64,000 nucleotides of DNA from Persicaria tinctoria (Eukaryota; Streptophyta; Magnoliopsida; Caryophyllales; Polygonaceae): positions 78,993,160-79,057,159 of the forward strand of contig JBANSL010000005.1 in NCBI GenBank assembly GCA_037127255.1. Direction: 5' to 3'. The notes below the pieces were generated by a model. The model worked only from the letters and a program-made list of their open reading frames with translations. It searched no databases and was not told where the DNA came from. The position numbers and the translations under genes are program-made. Of this stretch, positions 52,572-63,272 are shown in pieces; within the stretch, counting starts at the first letter, position 1; each line of letters begins with the position of its first letter.

Positions 52572-55500
52572 TCAAGCGACTGGGATTTTTGGTTCTCCTA
52601 GATTCACGAAAGCTTGTGCTCGAGCCAGGCGAGCTGTTGCAGAATGCCATGATACAAGATGGTTCATGAATGTGGTTGCATATTTTGCCTTGTCGTTCTG
52701 CTCAGAATATTCCCCAGGGATGTCCGTGAGATTGCAAGAAAATCATTAGCACAAACTAGGGAAACTCAGGAAAGTTCAATGCGACAGGGACAGTTACCTT
52801 ATGATCTAAGTAGTAAGCATGCTGCAAAGACAAAATTATAGTTAAAAGATTGAAAAGAAGAAAACTTCTTTTAAATTATAAATGCATGAGAATGTGTGTT
52901 AGTGTGTGCTTGTGTGCATATGTTGTGTGAGTAAGAGAGAGGGTACCTCCCACATGTCGAGACATAGAATCGGCTGCACAAGAAAGTCAACCATTACACA
53001 TTGAAGCCTTGAAAGACAACAACAACCAACCAGTTTCTCCCACTCAGAGGTTGAAAAAGAATAAACAAGACAGATTACAGATATCATTGGACTCACAATA
53101 TCATCCCACACAATTGGAGGAACTGCATTTGATGTCTTAACCACTGCAAGACGCCTCTCAGTTCTCTTCACTGAAATTTAAATACAACAATACATCTTGT
53201 AAGAAGAGTTCATATAAAAGTAATAAAACCTATAAATTTCTAATAAAGGAAAAACAGAAGTCCAAAAACTGAAATATATAAAATTTTATAAGATTTTTCC
53301 AAATCAAAGAGAGGGAAAAAAAACAAGTGGGTCATCATGTAGGATCTACATTAACTTGAATGCTGTGTCTATTCATTATGAAATATTTGCATCCAAGAAA
53401 TTTGTGGATGGGGAAGTAATCAGTGTGATTCCAAGATGCAACTCATCTCAAGTGAAACATCAAGGATTGTGCCTTTACCAACACCATGCAAGCTAGATAT
53501 TTTATGACAACCTACTCTCTGTTTAATATACTATTACAGCCAAATCGGTTCTCCATGAATAGCCCTACAAACCCACATAAAACTAATCCTAGCCAGGAAT
53601 CTACAAAGTACTGGATTGAAGAGAAGGATTATGGCCAATTTGACATTTGTAATTCGATATAATTGTCAATATTACCTAGTGAAAATGAGCTAGATAGACG
53701 AACATTTTTAAGCATATATTCTGGTTCAGAAAGAAGTTAGTTTTCAACCAGAAAATAACCCCTCTTCCAAAAAAAAAATGACATAAACTTCGTAAAATAG
53801 TTAATGTTGGACGATTAAGTGTCTCGGACAAGGAAATCAAAGAGATAACCTCATAGAGTTAAAAATTGCTATCTAAACAAAGGAAAACGTACTCTTTCTA
53901 TTACTTGGTGTTGATCATCAAATAAGTTTTCCTAATTCAGCCAATAATACAAATGCAGTGGAATGTGTACAACTAAATGCTGCTATTAATATGATAAAAT
54001 AATGTTGATTAAACAAAATATCTATCTACTAAACAGTCACTGTTGCAAAACTAAATGCTGCTAAAAGTGTCCTTCCAGAAAATTTTGTTTGCTTCACCAT
54101 GGAAGGAAATAAATCATCTACAGGAGAATACAACTGCACTTAACTTCAATGAAACACTGTATTTTATTCTAGATGTATATAATCTCTTTCCTATATGTCA
54201 ACCTTTTACATAGGTAGTTAAAGAGTTGAACTTCTTGGTATAAATTATCAAGGTTACTTTATGAATCATTACTTTTCTCGGGTGATAAATGGACCCTCAA
54301 AGAGTGTCATTTCATCATCTAATTGCTTAACCATAAAAAAGAAGGCAGGATCAACTTTTTTGTAACATGATTGGTTTACTCACTTTCCCTTCCTTGGCAT
54401 CAATTTTCAAGCTACCTCAGAAAAGAAACTGAACATATGCAAAAAATCATGGCATACAAAGAAGGCATAAATAGTAAGACTTACAAACAAGCCAAACCCA
54501 TCCAGAGCCAAATAAAGTAATGGATGCCTCAATGAATTTTTCCTTAAAATTGGTAAAAGAACCAAAGTCCCTTTCAATCTGGTGAAGAAGGCCGAGTTTT
54601 GGCAAGTCCCCACCACCAGGCTCCATGCTCTCCCAGAAAAAGTCATGATTCCAGACCTACAAAGTTAAGACCGTCAATTGAAATGTCTTTCTTGCTGCTA
54701 AAACTCTTATTTTTACACAAAAAAAAGAGGAAAAAAAAAATCTACAACTCTTTTGGCTGTTAGTAAAAGCAAGGGATCCTTAAAAGTGATAGCATTTTAG
54801 AGTTTCTTGCTAATTCTTGTGCTTTGTGAAAATAAATTGTAATTCATTTTGCCTCCCCTCATAATTGCCCATCAAAACACCTAATTCATTCCCCCTATCT
54901 TCCCTCCCTTAAATCCCCTTACCAAACAAGGGGTAAGGATGCCTTGACAAGTTCTTCACGTGGGACAGTAATATGAGACAATTGAGGTGAATAATATCAG
55001 ATTAAATTAAACAATGTTACAAAGATCATTAAGCAGAAGCAACATAGAGAGAATGTAGTGATGCTGGCAACACATGCAACAATAAGATGGAGCCAACATA
55101 TAATAGCTGAAATTTTAGCCATTCTACCAACCTCAAAAACACACCTGGGCAGCATCACTAAACTGAGGTAATGGATTGCCATTATTGTAGGTTACTTTGA
55201 CAAGTTCATCCATAGTGTAACCATAAAGTACATCATCTTTTCCTAAGTGCTTATTCAAAGCTTCAAGATATCCTCTATGATGCTCCCCCCAGTGCAGTTC
55301 AAGTGTCCTTTTGCTCATATATGGCTCTAGAGCATCCTGCATTGCCAAAAAGATAAAAACTAGCGTTATGAAGCAGTATGATGCAGAACCAAAGCAGCAC
55401 TGCACACATATCATAGGAAGAACTGAAGAAGTAGAGAAAGGCACATGCTAGTCCTAATTTCGTGGAAAATATCTTATTCTATTTTTTTGTAGGTTTGTAG

Positions 55501-56731
55501 TGGTTTCTAGTGGTTTCTAGAATATTTCCCTACAAATCTATTTTGTAGACTTGCTAAAAGTTTCTATAAAATTCCCCTAAAATGTCATTCGTAGATCTGT
55601 TTTGTAGTTTATAGAATATTCCCCTAAAGTATGTCACCTTTTGTAGATTTGCTAGTAGTTTCTAAAATTTGTTAGTTTAGTGAGTAAGCCTTGCCATCTA
55701 ATTTTTTGTAAGACATCTTTTGTACAAATAATCAAAACTGCCCTTCTAATAAAAACTCCTCTAAAATTTAAGTGTTCTTCAAATAAGTCGGTTGCGAGAT
55801 TTTTGCAGTTCATCTTTCGTTTACTTGCAATCCTATCACAGTATTGCTATTAGCAATAAAAATATTGGGAACTACAATGCTCTTGCTGAAGTTCATGAAT
55901 TCTAACGCTACCAGCCTACATTTGGAAATGCACAACGTTGAGACCCAGTTTAAGTGAAACCCAATCAGTTGATTTTTCTAGTTACATAAACTTGACATGG
56001 TGCACATGTTATCAGAATGCCTCATACTTGTGCATCACTGCAATATTGGCAATGAAAATAGGATAGCTGATATAGCAAAGGATAATAAGAGAAGAATCCT
56101 GAAGCCATCACTGCATCAATAAGGCAACTAGGTGGATTAATATTGAAATGTAACAAGGAAATTCGAAATGGTGGAAATTTTCATTTATAACAAGAATAAA
56201 GCATATAACCAATGTCATCAGTTTTTATAGTCCGCCTTTAAATTGAAGCATGAGGTGCCTGTAGATGTTTTCAAAAGATGTTCATCCTGCTAGCAAAATC
56301 TACAAAATGAAGCAGGTACTAGCAGATTGAGAAAATGAAGTCTGTTCTTTTCTTGTTCGTCATTACCACAAAGCAGTGCGGTCGGGTATACAACTGGATA
56401 GTAAGGAGCACTTACAAGCTTGTAAGGAGGGGTTTTCAGGCCGTAGTAAGCTACAACTTTGTGGAGTCGTCCAAATGCAAACTGCTTTCCTTTTCTCTGG
56501 ACCAATGACAAGAGGACAAATGATTAACATATACGAGCGCACGCCAGCAGAGACGGTGGCAATCGCACCAACACACTGGATTCGAAGACGAGCGCGCCAC
56601 CAGCAACTTATACAGGAAATTCGACGGAATTGAAGATCGAAGGGTGGAGACCTTACCTGTGCGGGAGGCGACGAAGGCGAGGAGGCATTGGGATTGGGGG
56701 GAGAGGTAGTGGGAGGCAAGGAGATGACCAT
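52572..56731 (-). CDS. FSD3: Iron superoxide dismutase, plastid type
   Basis: Converts superoxide to oxygen and hydrogen peroxide; FSD3-type enzymes sit in plastid nucleoids with the plastid RNA polymerase. Exons in order: 56731-56657, 56496-56416, 55336-55145, 54656-54485, 53170-53097, 52973-52947, 52821-52798, 52697-52572. All junctions are GT-AG and phases join: 256 codons. The first 42 residues, rich in Ser/Pro, look like a plastid transit peptide; the only in-frame ATG after an upstream stop is at 56731. Metal ligands: His67 (LHWGEHH), His120 (VWNHDFFWE), Asp204 and His208 (LDMWEHAYY). NNGNPLP and GSGWVWLV are typical of Fe enzymes. The C-terminal [12 protein letters not shown] matches FSD3, not FSD1 or FSD2. 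Exons 6 and 7 are only 27 and 24 bases long and split the last two ligands. No defect seen. Confidence 0.94.
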
Positions 56732-57847
56732 GGAGGAGTAGCAGGGGAGGATGAGGCGGAAGGTGGTGGATTGGGACGAGACTAGAGGAGATCCACGGAC
56801 GACAGGTGTGGGATTTGACGTTTAAAAATAATTCATCTCGCATCCCGATGGTTAAATTTGACAGACTTAGCACCGTTAGTTTTGAATTAAAAAAACAAAA
56901 AAAAACAAATGAAAGAACAATGGGTGAACTGAGAACGAACTGGAGGCGAAGGCGACAGGGAGAGCTCCGGAGATGTGTCCTCTAAGTGAAGCTGGTCGAC
57001 CTGAGAGGAACGAAAGGAGAGGGCGAGGGCGACCTGAACGACCGGAGGCAAGGGAGTGCAAGCTGTAATCGGAAGGTAATGTATGCGTTGTTCCTTCTTC
57101 GAAAATTAGGGTTCGAATTGGGGGTTTCGAAAACTAGGTAAATTTGTTGGTCATATTCTCTGTAGAAGATCCAGCTTTTGTGAATGGTTTCTTTTAAAAG
57201 TAACTAGATTGATAAATGTTTTCGCTAGGAGTATTTCTGTTTTTTTTTGTATTTTGATTGCAACCGATACTTGAATTCGTCTATATGAATGGCTCCTGAT
57301 GTTGGTCTTGTTTGTGGTTTATTCATGTCAAAATTAGTCTTAGGGGTTCATTCATGTTAAAATTCGAGATTTGAATTCATGTTTGTGTGATGCAGTTTGT
57401 CTGTTTGATGTTTCCATGTACCATGCTTGTAAGACTCCGCCTCTATCAATTTAAGAACATAGTAAGGAAAATAATAGGTTACTGAATATGTTCTCGACCA
57501 AAAATTTTGCTGATTAAGTAGCTTTATGTTCTCGACCAAAAATTTTGCTATAAATGAATCTTTGATAATTATTATTCTCTTAGTTGACACAATGGAAGAA
57601 TTCACGCTTACAGGAATTCATTGGAAATTGTTTATTCCATCTATCTTGATTTTGGAGTTTCATTTGAATCAGTCTAATAGAACTAAGAGTGATACAGAAA
57701 ACTTTGTGGATACACTTATTAATAGCATTGAATCAGACAGTGAAAATGATCTTGGCTGAAAATTTTCCTTGTTGGCAAATAAGTTCTCGATATGTTTAGT
57801 TCTGATTGAAGATAGAACATGTTAGCCCCTTTGCTTAGAAATTTTTT
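56732..57847. promoter_or_regulatory. FSD3 upstream region
   Basis: Non-coding on both strands as far as I can see. An in-frame stop lies 5' of the FSD3 start. TTCTCGACCAAAAATTTTGCT is doubled at 57490-57510 and 57529-57549. A second, divergent transcript could start near 57070 (AATTAGGGTTCGAA), but no coding exon supports it. Confidence 0.35.
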
Positions 57848-57916
57848 AGCTTATTAGCTCAAACGGTCGAGCATTGTGCTTAGGCACAAGATGTGGGTTC
57901 GAATCCCACATAAGCC
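57848..57916 (+). other. tRNA-like sequence, pseudogene or SINE head
   Basis: Carries a near-consensus A box (TAGCTCAAACGG) and B box (GGTTCGAATCC), a 6-bp acceptor stem GCTTAT/ATAAGC, a D stem GCTC/GAGC and a TΨC stem GTGGG/CCCAC. The anticodon arm has a 6-base loop (TTGTG-CTTAGG-CACAA) instead of 7, so it should not work as a tRNA. A tRNA-derived SINE or a decayed tRNA gene is likely. Confidence 0.55.
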
Positions 57917-58210
57917 AAAGCCAAACATACATTACAAATTACAGCAAGGCCCTCGTCCGTATATAAGCTAGAGAAAAGAATTAAATGTACTTGGCAAACA
58001 ATTCACACACTATCTTGTGAGGTATAGATTTGGGTAGTGCTAATCTCATTTTCCGTATTAATTGATTTTTGTATCTCTTCTTCATGAAGGCTTAATAGTT
58101 AATAGTCATGAAAAATGTATTTTGTTTATTAAGGTGCTGCACAACTCATCACATTGAATTGCTTAAGAAATGTGTTTTGATAATGAATACTTCGTGATTG
58201 TTAAGTAAAA

Positions 58211-59181
58211 TGATGCGGGACCATTCAAGACGCATTCGGACACACCTATACTTGGGGATGGACCTATGATTCAAGATCGTGAGAATGTTGTCATCCTCAA
58301 GAGGAAGAAGAAGGCTCCACCATGGGAGAAGATCCAAAGGTGCAAAGCTTGATCATCTTGACATTTTTACATTCGTCCAGCAGCTTGACAGCTTTTCGAC
58401 GTCTCAGTAAAATGACTCGTACGGATTCAATATTAATCGGATTGGATAGTGTCATACCTTGTCTTAACGAGGACGAAGAGATCTACAACTTTGCTGTTGA
58501 AGGTTTTTCCAGATTCGACCTAGAGCTTGGCCGAAAATCACATTCTTCGAACCTGTCATATGTTTAGCCGAATTTACTCAAGTGTTGGAACATTTTTATT
58601 GTTATTTTTAGTAACTCTTTTACTTAAGTTATTTTAGGTAACTTTAGGGTTTATTTTTATTAAGTCTTTTATTTATTATTTTTATTAGAAAATCAGCCTT
58701 TTAGGTTATATAAGGCCGATCCCCATTGTAGAACAATTCAGACGTCTTCCATTATTGAAATTTACAGTTCTTGTGTGAAACACATCTGTGAGAAAGTCAA
58801 TCGATTCATAGCGTTGCTCATCGATTGCAACTTGGTTATAGATCTTGCTTGGTTTGCTTTGAGTTCGTCAACCTCGCAAGAGCTTGGTGGTCCAGGTAAT
58901 CACAAGTCCCCTCCTTGTGCCTCCAAGTTGTCCGCTTGGTTGTGTAAGGTTGTAGAGGCGGGCTTTATAGTCGTTGGTATTTGGTTCCTACCCTCTTAGG
59001 AGGCCTGAGGTCTTTGCCTCGTTCTATTTTAGTTCGAATCAGTCCTTATCGGTCGAGTCTTTATTGTTTCTTTGTTCGAGTGTTGCTGCGTTTTGTCTTG
59101 TTCTTGAGTCGTTTGCTTCCGTTCTTGTTATTCTAGTTTGATTGTCGAAGATCGGGCCATCCTACAGCTAAACCCGTATCA
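58211..59181 (+). repeat. Gypsy 5' LTR
   Basis: 971 bp, starting TGATGCGGGACC and ending CCCGTATCA. TATA box TATATAA at 58707-58713, so transcription should start about 30 bases further on. The open frame at 58775-58999 within it also occurs in the 3' LTR and is not a known protein. Confidence 0.93.
58707..58713 (+). promoter_or_regulatory. TATA box of the gypsy 5' LTR
   Basis: TATATAAGG about two thirds of the way from the LTR middle to its start of transcription-like region; the same box is at 61625-61631 in the 3' LTR. Prediction from sequence only. Confidence 0.55.
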
Positions 59182-59184
59182 AAT

Positions 59185-59196
59185 TGGCATCAGAGC
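59185..59196 (+). other. Gypsy primer-binding site
   Basis: TGGCATCAGAGC lies three bases after the 5' LTR. It is the usual initiator-Met tRNA complement (TGGTATCAGAGC) with one change. Confidence 0.85.
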
Positions 59197-60304
59197 TTTG
59201 GTTTCCGACATCAAAAGTTGTGTCTTTCATTCTTAAACACAAAACCCTACAAAAAAAAAATAGAGTCTTTCTTCTTCTTGATTTTTACTTCTTGTTCTTA
59301 AATTTGATTATTACTAATCCTTGTTTGTGATTGTTGTGGTTGCACTTAGTCCAAACACATACTACCTACGTCGTGTCGTGTCCCACAACAGCCATATTGA
59401 AGCCGATGTGTGCCTAATTAGTTCAGCCACCACCATTGGTTGAAAGGAGCTCCTAGTCGGCAGCTTCCAAGCCAAACACAAATTGGTTGCCTAACCCTAG
59501 TCTGCTTTCTATCTTAGCCTATTTGTTTTATCTACATAAATTTTATTTTATTTTCTTTCACCATTAGCATATTATTTTCAAGTCCTTCATATTTTTAAGT
59601 CTTCTTGCATTAGGTAAAAAAAAAAACAGTCCGCATATTCAAAAAAAATAAAAATACATTCAAAAGCTTTGACCTAGGAGGATAAAATTCACTAGGGACA
59701 AAAGTAAGCTTCAAAAAAAAAAAAAAGAGAAGGATTGTATCTAGTGCAAGAAAGCTTAAGGACCAAATTTGGTGAATTTGTTATAGCCCTAGTCGACAAC
59801 CTTCAAACACATACCTCCCAAACCATAATATTTTTTTTTAAGCCCTACCTTGCAACTACAACATCCATACTAAGGGTTTAAATAAAAAAAGAGGTAAAAA
59901 TCCAAGTTTTTCTCTCTTTTCTTTCATTTTCTTTTCCTATTTTTGTGTGTCGAGTACTGTAGAGGCCATACCGACCCCATACCGACCCCCCCAGCCTCGT
60001 TACAGCTTCTGTCGAATCTACATTTGGTCAATTTCGACCCCCTCTTGGTCGATTTCGAGCCTTTTGTCCAGCTTTTGTAGTGTGTTCTTGCTATTGTTGA
60101 GTCCCTTGTTGCTTGTTTCTTACCCATTCTCTTGATCTCTTACCTTGTGTTGCTAAGTATTTGCTTGAGTGTTGATTTGCCCAAAGCGGATTGCCCCAAC
60201 AAGCTTGTCATACCAATTAGAGAGACGAGTGAGAGCGAAACACTTGTGAGATTGTTTATATTTTTACTAATTGTCACATAGTTCTTTGTTTGTCTTTCTT
60301 TGCC

Positions 60305-61270
60305 ATGTCTAACCAGGGCAACAACATGATTACTAGAGCTGAGATGATAAAACAGTTGGAAGCCATGAATGAGACATTGGTACGGATAAATGAAAGATTG
60401 ACGGCAGTAGAGGCACGACACTCGTCTGGGGCATCTACTGGCCCTAAAGGGAGTAATCCTAACTCTTCTCCTCTTAAACCTTTGTACATTCCTTGCTTTA
60501 TATGCCAAGGTAGAGAACATGTTATGAAGGATTGCCCGAATAAGAAGACTTTCATGATTAATCCCCTAGGCAAAAATGGATCTGCAAATTCTAGTGGTGA
60601 AATTGGTGAGTATGTTAATAATGATCAAGATCTTCGTTTACTTGCCTCTAAAGATGATTGCATTGAATATGAGCATGTTGATTCTTTGATTGTTCATAAA
60701 GTTTTAAGTGTTATACCTATGTCTTGTGATGATAATCAAAGTGAAGATTTGTGTCATCCTAATTGTTTAGAAAAAGGCAAAATTTGTAATATGATCATTG
60801 ATAGTGACACTTGTTTTAATATTGCTAGCCTTGATATGATTGACAATCCAGCCTTGAAAAATGAAGAAAACTTGCTAGCATTGGATGAAAACTTAGAGAT
60901 AAATGAACAAGCTAACGTGCATATTCAATTAGAACCTTATGAAGATGCTATGAAATATGAATTTTGCACTACTAAAGTTTCTTTTCTTGGTTTTGTAGAA
61001 ATATCTGATGGTCTACAAGTTGACGTAGCCAAGATCAAGGTATTCGATCCAGGAGCTCGTGTGGATGCATTTGCGGAACCTTATGCGACTTTGGATTCGA
61101 GGTCGAATCCTTTTCAAGAAAGGGGGAATGATGCGGGACCATCCAAGACACCTTCGGACACACCTATACTTGGGGATGGACCTATGATTCAAGATCGTGA
61201 GAATGTTGTCATCCTCAAGAGGAAGAAGAATGCTCCACCATGGGAGAAGATCCAAAGGTGCAAAGCTTGA
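60305..61270 (+). CDS. Gypsy mini-polyprotein (gag-pol deletion fusion)
   Basis: Open frame of 321 codons assembled from separated parts of a gypsy gag-pol. Residues 14-38 could form a coiled coil. A CCHC zinc knuckle is at 64-77 (Cys64, Cys67, His72, Cys77). A protease-like block is at 164-175, with the active-site DSG changed to DSD. A late RT palm block (CTTKVSFLGFVEISDG) is at 221-236. Text normally found after integrase (NPFQERGND) is at 268-276. The frame runs about 47 codons into the 3' LTR before its stop. The capsid domain, RT catalytic site, RNase H and integrase core are absent, so it cannot move itself. An alternative TTG start 15 bases upstream is possible but less likely. Whether it is translated is unknown. 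Confidence 0.75.
   Translation: MSNQGNNMITRAEMIKQLEAMNETLVRINERLTAVEARHSSGASTGPKGSNPNSSPLKPLYIPCFICQGREHVMKDCPNKKTFMINPLGKNGSANSSGEIGEYVNNDQDLRLLASKDDCIEYEHVDSLIVHKVLSVIPMSCDDNQSEDLCHPNCLEKGKICNMIIDSDTCFNIASLDMIDNPALKNEENLLALDENLEINEQANVHIQLEPYEDAMKYEFCTTKVSFLGFVEISDGLQVDVAKIKVFDPGARVDAFAEPYATLDSRSNPFQERGNDAGPSKTPSDTPILGDGPMIQDRENVVILKRKKNAPPWEKIQRCKA
61116..61128 (+). other. Gypsy polypurine tract
   Basis: AAGAAAGGGGGAA directly before the 3' LTR, the expected primer for plus-strand DNA synthesis. It is also coding in the mini-polyprotein. Confidence 0.8.
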
Positions 61271-62099
61271 TCATCTTGACATTTTTACATTCGTCCAGCA
61301 GCTTGACAGCTTTTCGACGTCTCAGTAAAATGACTCGTACGGATTCAATATTAATCGGATTGGATAGTGTCATACCTTGTCTTAACGAGGACGAAGAGAT
61401 CTACAACTTTGCTGTTGAAGGTTTTTCCAGATTCGACCTAGAGCTTGGCCGAAAATCACATTCTTCGAACCTGTCATATGTTTAGCCGAATTTACTCAAG
61501 TGTTGGAACATTTTTATTGTTATTTTTAGTAACTCTTTTACTTAAGTTATTTTAGGTAACTTTAGGGTTTATTTTTATTAAGTCTTTTATTTATTATTTT
61601 TATTAGAAAATCAGCCTTTTAGGTTATATAAGGCCGATCCCCATTGTAGAACAATTCAGACGTCTTCCATTATTGAAATTTACAGTTCTTGTGTGAAACA
61701 CATCTGTGAGAAAGTCAATCGATTCATAGCGTTGCTCATCGATTGCAACTTGGTTATAGATCCTGCTTGGTTTGCTTTGAGTTCGTCAACCTCGCAAGAG
61801 CTTGGTGGTCTAGGTAATCACAAGTCCCCTCCTTGTGCCTCCAAGTTGTCCGCTTGGTTGTGTAAGGTTGTAGAGGCGGGCTTTATAGTCGTTGGTATTT
61901 GGTTCCTACCCTCTTAGGAGGCATGGGGTCTTTGCCTTGTTCTATTTTAGTTCGAATCAGTCCTTATCGGTCGAGTCTTTATTGTTTCTTTGTTCGAGTG
62001 TTGCTGCGTTTTGTCTTGTTCTTGAGTCGTTTGCTTCAGTTCTTGTTATTCTAGTTTGATTGTCGAAGATCGGGTCATCCTACGGCTAACCCCGTATCA
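61129..62099 (+). repeat. Gypsy 3' LTR
   Basis: 971 bp, same length as the 5' LTR, with about 13 differences seen by eye, several clustered in the first 25 bases and the last 60. Confidence 0.93.
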
Positions 62100-62104
62100 T
62101 AAAA

Positions 62105-63272
62105 TAGTTAAATGATCAAAAGCCTGATGAACCTTCAATCTGGATTAGGCTATCAAAGAGAAATTTACACACAGACTCGTACAATTCAAAGGCAATAATG
62201 GGGTCTAGCCTCTTTGTGTTGATCTAAAGATAGGTTAGAACACTGTAAAACTAGGAAGATACTCCCACCAAGGCAGATTTACCAAAGCTAGATATGTGTC
62301 CTCAACTCAAAGTTGTCTGTTTGTCACACCTCTTATATCTAATCTCAGTGAAGTCCACGATAGACAATTATAAGCCCTTATTTTGATATTAAGCCACCAT
62401 TCTGCAACAAAGTTTTGATTCGAAGAAGGATATGGTATACTCTCTGCTAATTAAATCTCACTGATTTCAGATAAAAGGGGACATGTTACTTGCACTCCTA
62501 CAGCCTGTATGTATTACCAAGCCAACCCATTCGAGTTCAAAATCGGTCCTGATCAGTGCAACCAAAATTGCCAAGCTAACCCATCTCGGATAGAGCTGAC
62601 ATGGACCCATATTGTTCTTTAAGATGCAAGAAGCCCCAAATTCGTACCCCAAACCTCTTTAAATACAACACCTAGATTCAACAAAGCCCCAATTTCAAAG
62701 CTTGAACCTAAACCCTAAATCAACAAATTCCTAGATTAGAACCCTCATTCAGCCCAAAATTCGAATCCTACATACATTGTAAGCATCATCGACATAAAAA
62801 AAAAAAAAATAGAACTTTGCATACCTCTTACGGATTCGTCTTCCACATCACATTGTCGGCCTCCTTTCCTATCACTCTATCAGGACTACGACACTCTTGG
62901 TCCAGTCCTAGCAGCCGATACCTCCATCTTCGTCCACTCCTTTCATCGCCTGCTTCGAGTCTTCTCTAAGGTCGCCGTAGTCGTCGTCTCATTTCATCTT
63001 CTCTCTAAGATCATCGTCTCATTTCATCGCCTTCGCGTTTGCCTTTTTCGTCCTCCTTTCGCAGAGCAGGTTCTTTTTTTTTTCAATTATTGTTCAAAAC
63101 TAACGGAGGTGGAATAATTCTGTTAAATTTAACGTCAGGGCCACATGAAATATGTAAATCTTTTGTATACCACGTGGTCTTAAAATGAGGGTACCTCGTG
63201 AAATTTATGTTAATTGTAAAATGGAGCAATTTTTCAAAACAGTTTTTCAATTTCAATTATTTTTGCTCACCC
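62105..63272. other. Spacer, no gene recognised
   Basis: Non-coding. 62870-63070 is CT-rich with TCGTCTCATTTCATC repeated. AACTAACGGAGGTGG...AAATTTAACG at about 63099-63135 resembles, in inverse orientation, sequence at 56845-56890 beside FSD3, so a shared old repeat end is possible. Confidence 0.35.

Larger units (their letters stand above)
58211..62099 (+). mobile_element. Internally deleted Ty3/gypsy retrotransposon
   Basis: Two LTRs of 971 bp each (58211-59181 and 61129-62099), TG...CA ends within TGATGCGGG...CGTATCA, and the 5-bp duplication TAAAA on both sides (58206-58210, 62100-62104). The primer-binding site TGGCATCAGAGC is at 59185-59196. The polypurine tract AAGAAAGGGGGAA abuts the 3' LTR (61116-61128). 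The interior is only 1.95 kb against 4-5 kb in complete relatives: most of gag, RT, RNase H and integrase are missing. By eye the LTRs differ at about 13 sites, so the insertion is young. Confidence 0.95.

Noticed and set aside
52659..52841. Plus-strand frame with [11 protein letters not shown] text
   Set aside because: It is antisense to FSD3 exons 7 and 8, which fit exactly.
57848..57916. Functional tRNA gene
   Set aside because: Anticodon loop of 6 bases and a mismatch at the acceptor end.
58775..58999. 74-codon frame repeated at 61693-61917
   Set aside because: Both copies are inside gypsy LTRs, so the repetition does not imply a gene.
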